DNA of 64,000 nucleotides, taken from WM-3-3 sp041660045. Its GTDB lineage: Bacteria; Pseudomonadota; Gammaproteobacteria; Methylococcales; Methylomonadaceae. Position 1 is the first letter of the stretch. Each line of letters begins with the position of its first letter. The stretch lies in contig JBAZXA010000001.1 of the NCBI GenBank assembly GCA_041660045.1, forward strand, positions 682,001-746,000, in the 5' to 3' direction. Below are positions 17,245-26,058 of this stretch, piece by piece. The position numbers and the translations under genes are program-made. Below the pieces are notes generated by a model. The model had not been told where the DNA came from. It made no database searches and worked only from the letters and a program-made list of their open reading frames with translations.

Positions 17245-18975
17245 TTATTGCTTAGTCAATTTAGGCAGTTTGTTAAAGAGTAAACGCCGATTAACAATTA
17301 AAACATAACTAAATAGCCCTAATAAAATACCCATAAACAACTTTCCTAAAAGGGAGCTTTGTTGCGCTGGTTGGCTTTTAGAAAGGTCTTGTGGCCCATC
17401 AGGCTTAGGAGGTGTTGCGGTTTTTAAGGTTTTAGGCGTTATTTTTAAATCTGGTAAGCCTAAACTGCGCCAAGCATCATAGTCTTGCCAAATTGGGTAA
17501 TTACGTTTCCAAAATTCTTTTGAAAAATAAGGCGCAAGGCTCATACCGTGGGCGTTAGGGACACCTTTTTCATCAAGAAAGCCTTTGTAAACCACCAAAC
17601 TAATGTCACCACCTTCACCTACGCCATCCGTGGTAAAGGCTTTTTCAACGTGGTCATGGAACATCCAAATACCTTGGCCAAAACTGTGCAAGCCATCATC
17701 AACGCCACTCATTTCCAAGTCTAACCGTTGTGCAGGCGTCAAACTATGGACATCACGGGTGATGTAAGAACCAGGGCCATTATCTACCCCATCATAATGG
17801 GTTACTGTTGGTTTGTGACCATGCAAATGTAAAGCTAAGGTTTCGGTACCGCCATTGAAAACGCGGAGTTTAACCTTTTTGTTTTCTTCCATCTCTATTA
17901 ATGACTCTCTTAACGTATAAGGAAAAGAGCGCCCATTAAGCATGAAATAATCATCCGTAGCATCCGTTGTATCGTAATCTAGATTAAGGTGATGCGCGGT
18001 CAAACGGGGATCATTGGCTGCCCTAGCTAATTCATGCAGCTCTTTATCCGCAGTTTCATAATGTAAATCATATTCTTTATTATATTTTTCCAGTACAGCT
18101 ACCGACGGATGACGGACTTGCCCTGCACCGACATTAAAGGTTTGCACCCAGTTGTTTGGCCGGTTTTCTTCCACCACCAAAATACCTTGCAAACCCATTG
18201 CGATGTGTACATGTGGTTGCACATGGCAGTGATAATACATAGTGCCGGGCTGCCGTGGTTTAATCACATAGGTTTTGCTTTCCCCCGGCATAACGTCCAT
18301 ACCGCTGGTTTGGCCAACCCCATCATTGCCATGGCCACCACGGTCCATAAAGGGATGGTCAACCCCGTGTAAATGTAAGGAATGCGGTAAATAATGGGTA
18401 TTTTCTAAGACTATCCATACAATATCATCTTGTTCCACACGAATAACCGGCGACGGCACCCGTAGTAGTGGGTTTGCGATAGGTTCGTACAGGCTGCGGG
18501 TAGACATGTCGCGGGTTTTTGGCGCAAACACCCAAAATGTAGGTTGCACACCTGGCGCTATATCAAATGTAGTAATCGGTTCTTTAACATCCGGTGAATG
18601 CCCATTGAGCTCAACAATTTCTAGCTTAATTATAATTTTATCGGGATCACCATCGCCATCGATATCATCTGACATGGTGATGGCATCTGCAGCCAATTGG
18701 GTCTGCATTAATGTTTCCATGGAAATATTATTGGTACCCTTAACAAAAGCAGCTATATCAGCAGGATTATCCGGGTTGCACAGACGTGATTCTTGTATTT
18801 TTACGCCTTCAATCTCCTGTTCTTTACGCCATTCTGCAGGTGTAAAATCAGAACAAAATGCCTCCCCATCCCGAATTTCGACTTTGGTTGATGGATAACC
18901 ATTAGCTGCAAAACTTAAGGGGGCAAACACAGCCAACATTAAATTCAAGCTAATAATAAGCAATCTTTTACTCAT
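17245..18975 (-). CDS. Membrane-anchored periplasmic multicopper oxidase
   Basis: 576-aa exported copper oxidase. Signal peptide 1-23; a DDIDGDGDPD calcium-type loop at 103-112; first cupredoxin region with HLHG (201-204) and YHCHVQPHVHIAMG (248-261); second with HLHGH (383-387) and FHDH (439-442); Pro/Ser linker; C-terminal membrane helix ~545-561 followed by RR and Lys-rich cytoplasmic end. The type 1 copper ligands (Cys250, His255, Met260) sit in the first cupredoxin region, whereas the C-terminal motif is H-D-H without Cys. That reverses the arrangement of common laccases and resembles type C two-domain oxidases. Likely substrates are Cu(I), phenols or other metals. Copper handling is an inference. 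Confidence 0.88.
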   Translation of the reverse strand: MSKRLLIISLNLMLAVFAPLSFAANGYPSTKVEIRDGEAFCSDFTPAEWRKEQEIEGVKIQESRLCNPDNPADIAAFVKGTNNISMETLMQTQLAADAITMSDDIDGDGDPDKIIIKLEIVELNGHSPDVKEPITTFDIAPGVQPTFWVFAPKTRDMSTRSLYEPIANPLLRVPSPVIRVEQDDIVWIVLENTHYLPHSLHLHGVDHPFMDRGGHGNDGVGQTSGMDVMPGESKTYVIKPRQPGTMYYHCHVQPHVHIAMGLQGILVVEENRPNNWVQTFNVGAGQVRHPSVAVLEKYNKEYDLHYETADKELHELARAANDPRLTAHHLNLDYDTTDATDDYFMLNGRSFPYTLRESLIEMEENKKVKLRVFNGGTETLALHLHGHKPTVTHYDGVDNGPGSYITRDVHSLTPAQRLDLEMSGVDDGLHSFGQGIWMFHDHVEKAFTTDGVGEGGDISLVVYKGFLDEKGVPNAHGMSLAPYFSKEFWKRNYPIWQDYDAWRSLGLPDLKITPKTLKTATPPKPDGPQDLSKSQPAQQSSLLGKLFMGILLGLFSYVLIVNRRLLFNKLPKLTKQ

Positions 18976-19328
18976 ACGATGACCTCAGAAGAAATAAACT
19001 TCACTCTTTAATAATTTTACTTGGGCACCATCCAAGAATAGAAAACACTTGGTTAAGTTTGCCATTTTAAACGAATAACAGAAAAATTTCTTTTTTTAAC
19101 ATTAAAACCTCAGCTTTCATCCGAATCTTAAAAAAATAAATTATTGTTTTTTATTAATTTTTAAAGATTTATTTAATTTTATGCCTAGCCTCTTTGAGGA
19201 AAAAAGCGCTAAGATAAAACCCATAATTTCCATACAAAATATAAACCTTTTATTTGTTAATGTTTATAGGTTATAGTTTAATCGCTGTGTGTAAACAGCA
19301 TCAACCCATTAATCTTAAGAGGCCTCAA

Positions 19329-19499
19329 ATGAACGAAGTAAAACAGAAAGATAACTTCTGGTTATACGTAGTAGGCGGTGTAATCCTGTTTATTGGCGTC
19401 GTATTCATGATTAAGGGCTCAGAACACGATAAATACACTAAAGCCAAGCAATTAGTCGCTGAAGATATTAACAATTCAGCTTATGCCATAAAAAAATAG
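19329..19499 (+). CDS. Small single-pass membrane protein, 56 aa
   Basis: 56-aa protein from the ATG at 19329, chosen because AGAGG precedes it; the frame remains open further upstream. One hydrophobic helix spans ~11-28 (WLYVVGGVILFIGVVFMI) between charged ends, so it should be an inner-membrane microprotein. A 13-bp hairpin follows the stop. It lies divergent from the multicopper oxidase gene. No family recognised. Confidence 0.65.
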   Translation: MNEVKQKDNFWLYVVGGVILFIGVVFMIKGSEHDKYTKAKQLVAEDINNSAYAIKK

Positions 19500-19516
19500 C
19501 CTAAAACCAAGCTTGA

Positions 19517-19556
19517 AATACCGTCTAAATATTTTTTGGTTCCTTTAGACGGTATT
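19517..19556 (+). terminator. Stem-loop after the 56-aa membrane protein gene
   Basis: AATACCGTCTAAA pairs perfectly with TTTAGACGGTATT across a 14-base T-rich loop. It lies 18 bases after the stop codon. No strong external T-run follows, so efficiency is uncertain. Confidence 0.6.
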
Positions 19557-19605
19557 AAGTAGCAAATATAATCTCTATAAATAACGAATTAATTAAGTAG
19601 TCCTG

Positions 19606-19695
19606 TCAAACTAAAAACATGACTAAAAAACCTAAAACCATAATACCAATAAAATATTGGACTATCGAAAAGTTCTCATCTGGCCGAAAAATCAT
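19606..19695 (-). CDS. Candidate 29-aa membrane microprotein
   Basis: Minus-strand frame with ATG at 19695 preceded by GGGGGG about six bases upstream. It encodes a short charged N-terminus (MIFRPDENFS) and one hydrophobic helix to the C-terminus (IVQYFIGIMVLGFLVMFLV). The combination of ribosome-binding site and clean membrane helix in otherwise empty sequence is suggestive, similar in style to small subunits of membrane complexes. It follows yfbR on the same strand by about 110 bases. Translation is unproven. Confidence 0.4.
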   Translation of the reverse strand: MIFRPDENFSIVQYFIGIMVLGFLVMFLV

Positions 19696-19802
19696 ATATA
19701 CCCCCCATCCACATAAAAGTAGGCAAACTCATAAGCCTGCATAAGCAATTTATCGTATAAATAAAAAATGGCAAACGTTGTTAGCAAGGTAAGGTTTTAC
19801 AT

Positions 19803-20411
19803 TTAATGGGGCTTAATCAAGCCATCTAAGGTTAAATGGCAACTCGGGGCAAACACCTGCATAAAATACACGACCTCAGGTTGTTGCAAAGTATCAATAT
19901 AGCTGGCCAATTCCACGGCAGCCAGATCAAACTCCGCATTTCCGGCTTGTAACTCCGCTTGGCATTTTAAATAGGCTGAAATTTTATCTGCTGCTTTTAT
20001 GATCTGCAGATGGCTGTTGGGCATTTTGTCTTGATCAATTAAAATATCAAAATCGTCTCTTAAAGGCTCAGGCAAAAGATTAAGTAGCTCTGTTTTAGCT
20101 TGTTTTTCTATTTCTTTATAAGCCTTACTGATGGCCACAGAGTAATATTTGATAGGTGTTGGCAAATCACCTGTGATCACTTCGGTAATATCATGGTACA
20201 AGGCTGCAGCCACTATGGCATTAGCATCAACATCCCCAGCAAAATATCGGTTTTTAATCAACGCTAAGGTATGGGCAATCACAGCAACCTCCCAACTATG
20301 CTCCATGACATTTTCTTCATGGGCATTGCGTTTTAAGCCCCAACGCTTAATCCAACGTAAACGCGATAAATAGGCATAAAAATTACTGGGAATAAACTTG
20401 TTTTTCATCAT
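19803..20411 (-). CDS. yfbR: 5'-deoxynucleotidase YfbR-like HD-domain protein
   Basis: 202-aa HD-domain phosphohydrolase resembling YfbR, which removes the 5' phosphate from deoxynucleoside monophosphates. Start chosen at the first of two adjacent ATG codons (20411); the open frame upstream would run into the GH5 gene. Metal ligands are visible: NVMEHSWEVA (first His, ~33-42), LYHDITEVITGD (HD pair, ~72-83), and the distal Asp in IIKAADKISAYLK (~138-150). It is the last gene of an operon with the GH5 and ABC genes, 11 bases after the GH5 stop. Good family match. Confidence 0.85.
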   Translation of the reverse strand: MMKNKFIPSNFYAYLSRLRWIKRWGLKRNAHEENVMEHSWEVAVIAHTLALIKNRYFAGDVDANAIVAAALYHDITEVITGDLPTPIKYYSVAISKAYKEIEKQAKTELLNLLPEPLRDDFDILIDQDKMPNSHLQIIKAADKISAYLKCQAELQAGNAEFDLAAVELASYIDTLQQPEVVYFMQVFAPSCHLTLDGLIKPH

Positions 20412-20422
20412 CTTAAATTGGC

Positions 20423-21541
20423 CTAAAATTTTGCGGGTAACCAACCCTTGAATACAGCGTCACGAAAACTCCAACCCGGCATAGTTTCTGTTTTATAACT
20501 CCAAAAAAACCAACCGAGATACTTCTCAAAGCTCAGTAATTGCGCCGCTGCATACGCCCGATTAGCCAGTGTTTGCTGAAATTCATCCATAGTTTCCAAG
20601 CCGTGGTTAAATGGCCCATCTGCCCATAGTTCAACAAACTTTAAATCTAAGCCTAAGCTCCACTCGCCAATATAAACAGGTAAATCGAAGTTTTTAATGA
20701 CTTCATCGGCTTCTTGTTTCCAATCTATTGCTGATTTTTGGATATGGCCATAAATATCCATATCAGTGTCTTCTGGTACAAAACACTGGTAACGATGAAT
20801 ATCAAAAATAACATTGCTAAATGCAGGCTCTTGCAGAAAACCTAGATATTTCTGATAAGACCGGAAACCATCATGCACTACCACAGCCACATCGTGAGGT
20901 TGGCAATATCGGCGGATACGATGATAAGCCTCGGTATGGAATGCTTTCAATATATCGGTTTCAATATCCCAACGCGGCTCATTCAAGGTTTCTATTGCAT
21001 GCAATGCGGGGCTAGTGTGATAACGCTCCGCCAAGCGTTCTAGAATATATAAGGTGTATTCGATGTATTCAGGTCTTTTTTGCCAATCACATACGTCTTT
21101 TATCCCACCGTTATCAAAACCATTTTGACAACCCGGAGCCGCGTGCAAATCCAGCACAATATGTAAGCCGTAATATTCTGCCCAGTTGAAGGCCTTATCT
21201 AAGACCTCAACACCTCCTTCAACATAGGGGCAAAGATTATCACCGTAGCTAGGATGAGAAGGATAACCGCCACCAAACAGCCAATGTCCAACAGGGATAC
21301 GTACGGCATTGATTCCAATATTTGCCAACCACTCAAAATCACTTTGCGTAATAAAACAATCCCAATGCTTTGTTAAAATTGACTCGGCTAGTGTGCCTAA
21401 TTCAACACAAAAAGTGGTTTCATCTACTGCGGCTAAACCTTTGAATAAGCTAGGCGTCATCCATTTTTCCAGGACTAGCCAACCGCCTAAATTTACACCG
21501 CGTAATTTTTTTGCCTTAGACTGGTTTAAAGTTGGATGCAT
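20423..21541 (-). CDS. Glycoside hydrolase family 5 protein, exo-1,3-glucanase-like
   Basis: 372-aa TIM-barrel hydrolase of family GH5. The N-terminus LRGVNLGGWLVLEKWMTPSLF and the ALHAIETLNEP block look like the fungal exo-beta-1,3-glucanase group. Catalytic acid/base Glu is in TLNEPRWD (~189) and the nucleophile Glu in VYIGEWSLG (~293). No signal peptide is visible, so a cytoplasmic role is likely: trimming glucans, glucosides or glycolipids. It sits between an ABC transporter-like gene (27 bases upstream) and yfbR. Substrate is inferred from motif resemblance only. Confidence 0.85.
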   Translation of the reverse strand: MHPTLNQSKAKKLRGVNLGGWLVLEKWMTPSLFKGLAAVDETTFCVELGTLAESILTKHWDCFITQSDFEWLANIGINAVRIPVGHWLFGGGYPSHPSYGDNLCPYVEGGVEVLDKAFNWAEYYGLHIVLDLHAAPGCQNGFDNGGIKDVCDWQKRPEYIEYTLYILERLAERYHTSPALHAIETLNEPRWDIETDILKAFHTEAYHRIRRYCQPHDVAVVVHDGFRSYQKYLGFLQEPAFSNVIFDIHRYQCFVPEDTDMDIYGHIQKSAIDWKQEADEVIKNFDLPVYIGEWSLGLDLKFVELWADGPFNHGLETMDEFQQTLANRAYAAAQLLSFEKYLGWFFWSYKTETMPGWSFRDAVFKGWLPAKF

Positions 21542-21568
21542 AAATTAGTTGCCAATTTATAAGTGCTC

Positions 21569-23263
21569 TTAAACATGGATACGGCGGTTATGGAAGCCTT
21601 GTACCGCTGGCTGGTTGGAAATGGTAATAAAGGTCGCCTCTGGGAGTTCATGCGCAATAATGTGTAACACGGCCATTTCCCCTTCTGGACTAAGCGCATC
21701 GAAAGCTTCTTGCAATAAAACCCATTTCGGACGATTTAACAATAACCTGACCAAACCTATGCGTTGTTGTTCTTCACGTGATAGAACGTCTTCCCAAACT
21801 TCTGTTTGTGTAAACTGGCTGGCCAAAACAGACAGGCCTGCCAAATTTAAAGCATGTTCAATTTCGCTAGCGGAATAATTTTCAAGTGGTGACGGATAAC
21901 AAATCGCAGCACCCAGATTAACAGTTGGCAAATAGGGTTTCGGCGGTACAAAATACATAGGTTCATCATCTGGCAGTTCAATTTGGCCACAACCCCAAGG
22001 CCATAAACCTGCAATCGCCTTAATTAATTTAGAACCGGTAAAAGCATTACCCGTTAGTAAGACCCGTTGCCTAGGGAAAATCTCTTCATTAATACCCGCA
22101 ATGATAACTTCCCCATTTAATTTAGCGATACAAAGATCATGGAAAGCCAATATCGGTTTAGTGGATTTTACCAGTCGAATTTTACGGGGATCAGGCCTTC
22201 CCATTTCCCGCTCTAAGGTGTCCAAGGCATTGAGCAAGCCTTGCACCCGTTCTACAGATGCTCGCCATTCAGCGACTTTAGCCATGTTATCAACCGGCCA
22301 AGACAGGGCTGATACCAGTTGTTGAAATGATTGTACAGATTGCATCATCGCCCCCAAAGAGATGCTTCCTAAAATATAGCGCGGCGCAGAGACTATAATC
22401 GGAAAGGCCATTGATAGCACGGAATAACCCGAAGTAAACATCAATATTTGCGACCAAGCTTCCGTCTGTCGCTGCCAGGCCGCAACAATATGGTTAAAAA
22501 GCCTCGTTAAACGATTTTGTTCCATGGTTTCGCCACGGACTAAAGCAATAGCTTGTGAGTTTTCCCGTTGCCTAACTAAGCGGAATCTGAAATCTGCTTC
22601 CACCGACTGCCTGGCATCTGTGGCCGCCGTCAATGGCTTGCCAATTAACCAGCCTAAGTAAGAACCAGCACAAGCATAAAGCATGGCTAGCCAGACTAAA
22701 TGACCATAAATTGGCAGTCTAACAAAGCCTAAGTCTAACGTAACCACACCCGATAATGACCATAAGATTTTGGTAAAGCTAACTAATAACAATAAGCTAT
22801 AAAATAAGGAGTGGCATAAATCGATAGCCGACTCGGTTGCAATACGGGCATCTTCGGCTATACGGCCATCAGGATTATCATGCTTACCGCCTTCAACATG
22901 GGTAATTAAATAATGGTGTCCTTCATGCATCCAACGGGCGCTTAAATGGTTGGTCAACCACGTGCGCCAATCAATTTGCAAACGTCGTTTAAATTTTAAG
23001 TGGGCGGCTGCAACTACAATATTACCAACAAAAATCAGAATAATTAGGCCAATTTGCATAAAGAAATCGGCCATTGAATGTTGTTCTAAGGCATTAAATA
23101 AATTCGCACTCCATTCTGTAATCAATACTGCAATCACTACCTGCAAAATAGTTAAGGCTACTAGTGCTAAGGTCAATCGTTGGACACTTGGACCTTGGTC
23201 TGATTTCCAAAAAGAAATCGACAATTGTATAAAATCCTTAAAAAACCCACTCGGTAATAACAT
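21569..23263 (-). CDS. SbmA/BacA-YddA type ABC protein with degenerate ATPase domain
   Basis: 564-aa fused permease/ATPase of the ABC_membrane_2 family (YddA, BacA-related). Membrane helices occupy ~28-330, with the family motif around DNPDGRIAEDAR (129-140). The nucleotide-binding domain (~365-564) is eroded: Walker A reads GNAFTGSK (405-412) with Ser where the P-loop Lys should be; the signature is LSREEQQ (494-500) instead of LSGGEQQ; Walker B reads WVLLQEA (514-520) with Gln for Asp; the H-loop has Asn for His (TISNQ). The frame is otherwise intact. It is probably ATPase-inactive and may work as a proton-driven importer like SbmA or as a scaffold. First gene of the ABC-GH5-yfbR operon. 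Confidence 0.85.
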   Translation of the reverse strand: MLLPSGFFKDFIQLSISFWKSDQGPSVQRLTLALVALTILQVVIAVLITEWSANLFNALEQHSMADFFMQIGLIILIFVGNIVVAAAHLKFKRRLQIDWRTWLTNHLSARWMHEGHHYLITHVEGGKHDNPDGRIAEDARIATESAIDLCHSLFYSLLLLVSFTKILWSLSGVVTLDLGFVRLPIYGHLVWLAMLYACAGSYLGWLIGKPLTAATDARQSVEADFRFRLVRQRENSQAIALVRGETMEQNRLTRLFNHIVAAWQRQTEAWSQILMFTSGYSVLSMAFPIIVSAPRYILGSISLGAMMQSVQSFQQLVSALSWPVDNMAKVAEWRASVERVQGLLNALDTLEREMGRPDPRKIRLVKSTKPILAFHDLCIAKLNGEVIIAGINEEIFPRQRVLLTGNAFTGSKLIKAIAGLWPWGCGQIELPDDEPMYFVPPKPYLPTVNLGAAICYPSPLENYSASEIEHALNLAGLSVLASQFTQTEVWEDVLSREEQQRIGLVRLLLNRPKWVLLQEAFDALSPEGEMAVLHIIAHELPEATFITISNQPAVQGFHNRRIHV

Positions 23264-23540
23264 AGCCGCCTCTAAAATCTTATTTTAATTATCATACGCC
23301 AAAATTTAATTTTAATTATCGCCAGACTTACTGCAATTTTCCGATAAGGACATACTTGCAGACATCTGCCTAAACCGTTTCTGCACTGCTTAAAAGCACA
23401 TAAGATCAATTAATTATTGACTCAACCCCTATTTCAGGTAAAAACTACAGCGCCCAAATAAGGTAAATCCGATGTTCGGAAGCGCCCTGTTTGAACGTAA
23501 TTAAAAAGTCCAATAAAAATCACAAGACGTGGAGGATTCA

Positions 23541-24791
23541 ATGGAAAACAAACATCATACCTTGTTAATAGTGGGTGGCGGCGCAGCTGGCGTATCCGTT
23601 GCCAACAATATGCGCAGGCAAAACGCCAACATCAATATAGCTATTATAGAACCAGCAGAAAAACATTATTACCAACCTGGCTTTACTATTATTGGTGGTG
23701 GTGAATATAGCTTAGCTAAAGCGACAAAAAATGAAGCAGACCTCATACATCCCAGTGTTACCTGGATTAAGGATTATGTGGAAACCTTCCAACCCGACAG
23801 CAACAGCGTCACTTTGCGTTCAGGCGAAGCCATAGGTTATGACTATTTAGTGGTTTGCCCAGGTTTACAACTGGATTGGGGTAAAGTTGCAGGCCTTAAA
23901 GAAACCATAGGCAAAAATAATGTCTGCAGCAATTATTCACCGGACACTGTTGAATATACTTGGGAATGCATCCAAAAATTAGAATCTGGAACAGCCCTCT
24001 TTACGCAGCCTCCCATGCCGATTAAATGCGCTGGGGCACCTCAAAAAATCATGTATTTAGCTGCTGATCGGTTGCGTAAAAAAGGCATTTTAGATAAATT
24101 TAGCATAGAATTTTTTAATGCTGCCCCAGGCATGTTCGGCGTACCCTTTTTTGCCAAAGCGCTAACGCAAGTGGCTGCTGGTTATGGCATCAAAACAAAT
24201 TTTAACCATAACTTAATCGCTATTGACGGCGATAGCAAGACCGCTACTTTTGAGGCTACGGATAGCGAAGGCAATAAGCAACAAATCAGCCGCCCGTTTG
24301 ATATGATCCATGTCACCCCGCCACAAAGCGCACCGGATTTTATTAAACAAAGCCCACTAGCCAATGCCGCAGGTTGGGTCGAAGTAAATGACAAAAGCTT
24401 ACAGCATACTAAATTTAGCAATATATTCGCCTTAGGCGATGTCGCCGCCACGACCAATGCCAAAACTGCCGCCGCCGTGCGTAAGCAAGTACCGGTCGTC
24501 GTCGACAACATTCTTGCCATTATTAACAATAAAACCGTGCAAGAAGGTTACGATGGCTATGGTTCTTGCCCGTTAACTACGTCAATTGGCAAGGTTATGC
24601 TGGCTGAATTCTCTTATGGCGGCAAAGTGACACCGTCTTTTCCATGGTTAGACCCCAGGGCAAACCGCTCGATTTGGTGGTGGGGAAAAACCACGGGCTT
24701 CCCATTACTCTATTGGCAAATCATGTTAAAAGGTTATCGCATTGATATTCCACATTTAGAATGTTATGCCAAACGTTTTATGAAAGATTAA
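23541..24791 (+). CDS. sqr: Sulfide:quinone oxidoreductase
   Basis: 416-aa flavoprotein that oxidises sulfide and passes electrons to quinone at the membrane. The ATG at 23541 is chosen because GGAGG lies five bases upstream; a GTG at 23529 is an alternative. FAD motif LLIVGGGAAGVSVA (8-21); the redox pair expected for SQR is present as Cys163 (PIKCAGAPQK) and Cys343 (GSCPLTT); second FAD-binding segment FALGDVAAT (~296-304); C-terminal aromatic amphipathic stretch (WWWGKTTGFPLLYWQ) for membrane attachment. The pattern resembles type II SQR. The exosortase H genes follow after 55 bases. Confidence 0.88.
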   Translation: MENKHHTLLIVGGGAAGVSVANNMRRQNANINIAIIEPAEKHYYQPGFTIIGGGEYSLAKATKNEADLIHPSVTWIKDYVETFQPDSNSVTLRSGEAIGYDYLVVCPGLQLDWGKVAGLKETIGKNNVCSNYSPDTVEYTWECIQKLESGTALFTQPPMPIKCAGAPQKIMYLAADRLRKKGILDKFSIEFFNAAPGMFGVPFFAKALTQVAAGYGIKTNFNHNLIAIDGDSKTATFEATDSEGNKQQISRPFDMIHVTPPQSAPDFIKQSPLANAAGWVEVNDKSLQHTKFSNIFALGDVAATTNAKTAAAVRKQVPVVVDNILAIINNKTVQEGYDGYGSCPLTTSIGKVMLAEFSYGGKVTPSFPWLDPRANRSIWWWGKTTGFPLLYWQIMLKGYRIDIPHLECYAKRFMKD

Positions 24792-24846
24792 GTGTCAAGG
24801 GCTGCCTAGGCTAACCTAGCCCAAGCAGCCCACAAACAGGATTTTT

Positions 24847-25377
24847 ATGACAGCCCTCAGCAAAGCCCAAACCCAAAGGCTATCGCCCGCCATACGCTTG
24901 ATTATATTTGTGGTTTGTTATCTGCTAATTAGCTTTAGTTACCTGCAAATCCCCGATGAAACATTAGCGCACACGGTTTATTACCATGGCGTGACCCGGG
25001 TTTGCGCTGATGTCATTAATGGCTTATTCCCTAAAGAAAGTGTTGCCGCTTTTCAAAACGTGTTAGTTTCCGGTCAAGCCAATTTACAAATCGTGAGGGG
25101 CTGTGATGGCAGTGGCGCACTGTTTTTGTTAGTGTCCGCTATTATTGCCTTTCCTGCCAGCGTCTGCTGGAAGTTAGTCGGCTTGGTAACGGGGGCAAGC
25201 CTTATTTATCTGATTAACTTAATCCGCATTGGTGGGCTATATTTTATCGTAGTCTATCGCACAGATTGGTTTCAATTAGTCCATGTCTACTTAGCCCCAA
25301 GTTTGATTATTATCCTTGTTTGCTTATTTTATGCCTGGTGGACGGGTAATACCAAAACCTTAGCGCATGGCCAATAA
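24847..25377 (+). CDS. xrtH: Exosortase H
   Basis: 176-aa polytopic inner-membrane transpeptidase of the exosortase family, which cleaves C-terminal sorting signals and attaches proteins for export or cell-surface display. The catalytic residues are recognisable: Cys86 in VRGCDGSGALF, Arg127 in NLIRIGGLY and His146 in LVHVYLAPS. Its short length and its partner gene point to the XrtH subgroup, which is thought to process IPTLxxWG-type C-termini. It overlaps the partner gene by 11 bases. No obvious substrate gene is in the window. Confidence 0.85.
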   Translation: MTALSKAQTQRLSPAIRLIIFVVCYLLISFSYLQIPDETLAHTVYYHGVTRVCADVINGLFPKESVAAFQNVLVSGQANLQIVRGCDGSGALFLLVSAIIAFPASVCWKLVGLVTGASLIYLINLIRIGGLYFIVVYRTDWFQLVHVYLAPSLIIILVCLFYAWWTGNTKTLAHGQ

Positions 25378-25996
25378 CTCCTTACTGCCACTTAGCGTAA
25401 AGGCCTTAGTCATTTGGCTGGTCTTATCCGGACTGGGGTTTTATTTTCAGGAAGCGATTGGCCTAGCCTTATTACCCTGCTTTGAAGTTGCTGTCCGTAT
25501 GCTAGCCCCTGGTTTTAGTTCCAGCCTAAAAATACTGCAGCAAAACCATGATTATGTGATTGAGTTGTATGTCCGCTTGTTGCAGGCTGTGCCGGTTTCT
25601 TCCAAACTTGCCTTCCCTGCTGGCAAAGAATTTACCGCATCAACACATTTAATGCATGCCTTGGTCCCCATTGTTATTGAGATGACGGTGTTATTAACTT
25701 GGCCAGTTCCCCGATTTTCACAACGGTTATTTTTAGTTGCTGCAGGCCTAGTTTCAGCACTCTTAATTTGCCTGCTCACCACCCCCACCTTATTACTGGG
25801 TTTAATTGAAATAAATTTTCAAGAGGCTGCGCTTTCCCTAAATGTCATCCGCCCTGAACCTTTAGTACTAACTTGGATGGTCTATTGCGAGATGGGCGCT
25901 CGCTGGTTATTACCCGTGATCGCCGCTATCGGCTGTGTTTGCTTGCAAAGCTTGAGCATTAAAACCAATAAACAAACAAGCGTGCTGAATAACTAA
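25367..25996 (+). CDS. Exosortase H-associated membrane protein
   Basis: 209-aa membrane protein with about four hydrophobic helices (~10-35, ~98-115, ~122-150, ~166-200). It overlaps xrtH and matches the position and size of the conserved XrtH-associated protein. Function unknown; it presumably helps exosortase activity or substrate handling. A terminator follows directly. Confidence 0.75.
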   Translation: MANNSLLPLSVKALVIWLVLSGLGFYFQEAIGLALLPCFEVAVRMLAPGFSSSLKILQQNHDYVIELYVRLLQAVPVSSKLAFPAGKEFTASTHLMHALVPIVIEMTVLLTWPVPRFSQRLFLVAAGLVSALLICLLTTPTLLLGLIEINFQEAALSLNVIRPEPLVLTWMVYCEMGARWLLPVIAAIGCVCLQSLSIKTNKQTSVLNN

Positions 25997-26020
25997 AACC
26001 CAGTCCTTAGACTGAGTTTT
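25995..26020 (+). terminator. Intrinsic terminator after the exosortase genes
   Basis: AAAACCCAGTC pairs with GACTGAGTTTT (one mismatch) around a short loop, with the second arm ending in TTTT followed by ATATA. It overlaps the stop codon region of the exosortase-associated gene and faces the parC 3' end. Confidence 0.65.
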
Positions 26021-26058
26021 ATATACCTAATGAATTGATAGCCTTTGTCAGGGCAGCA

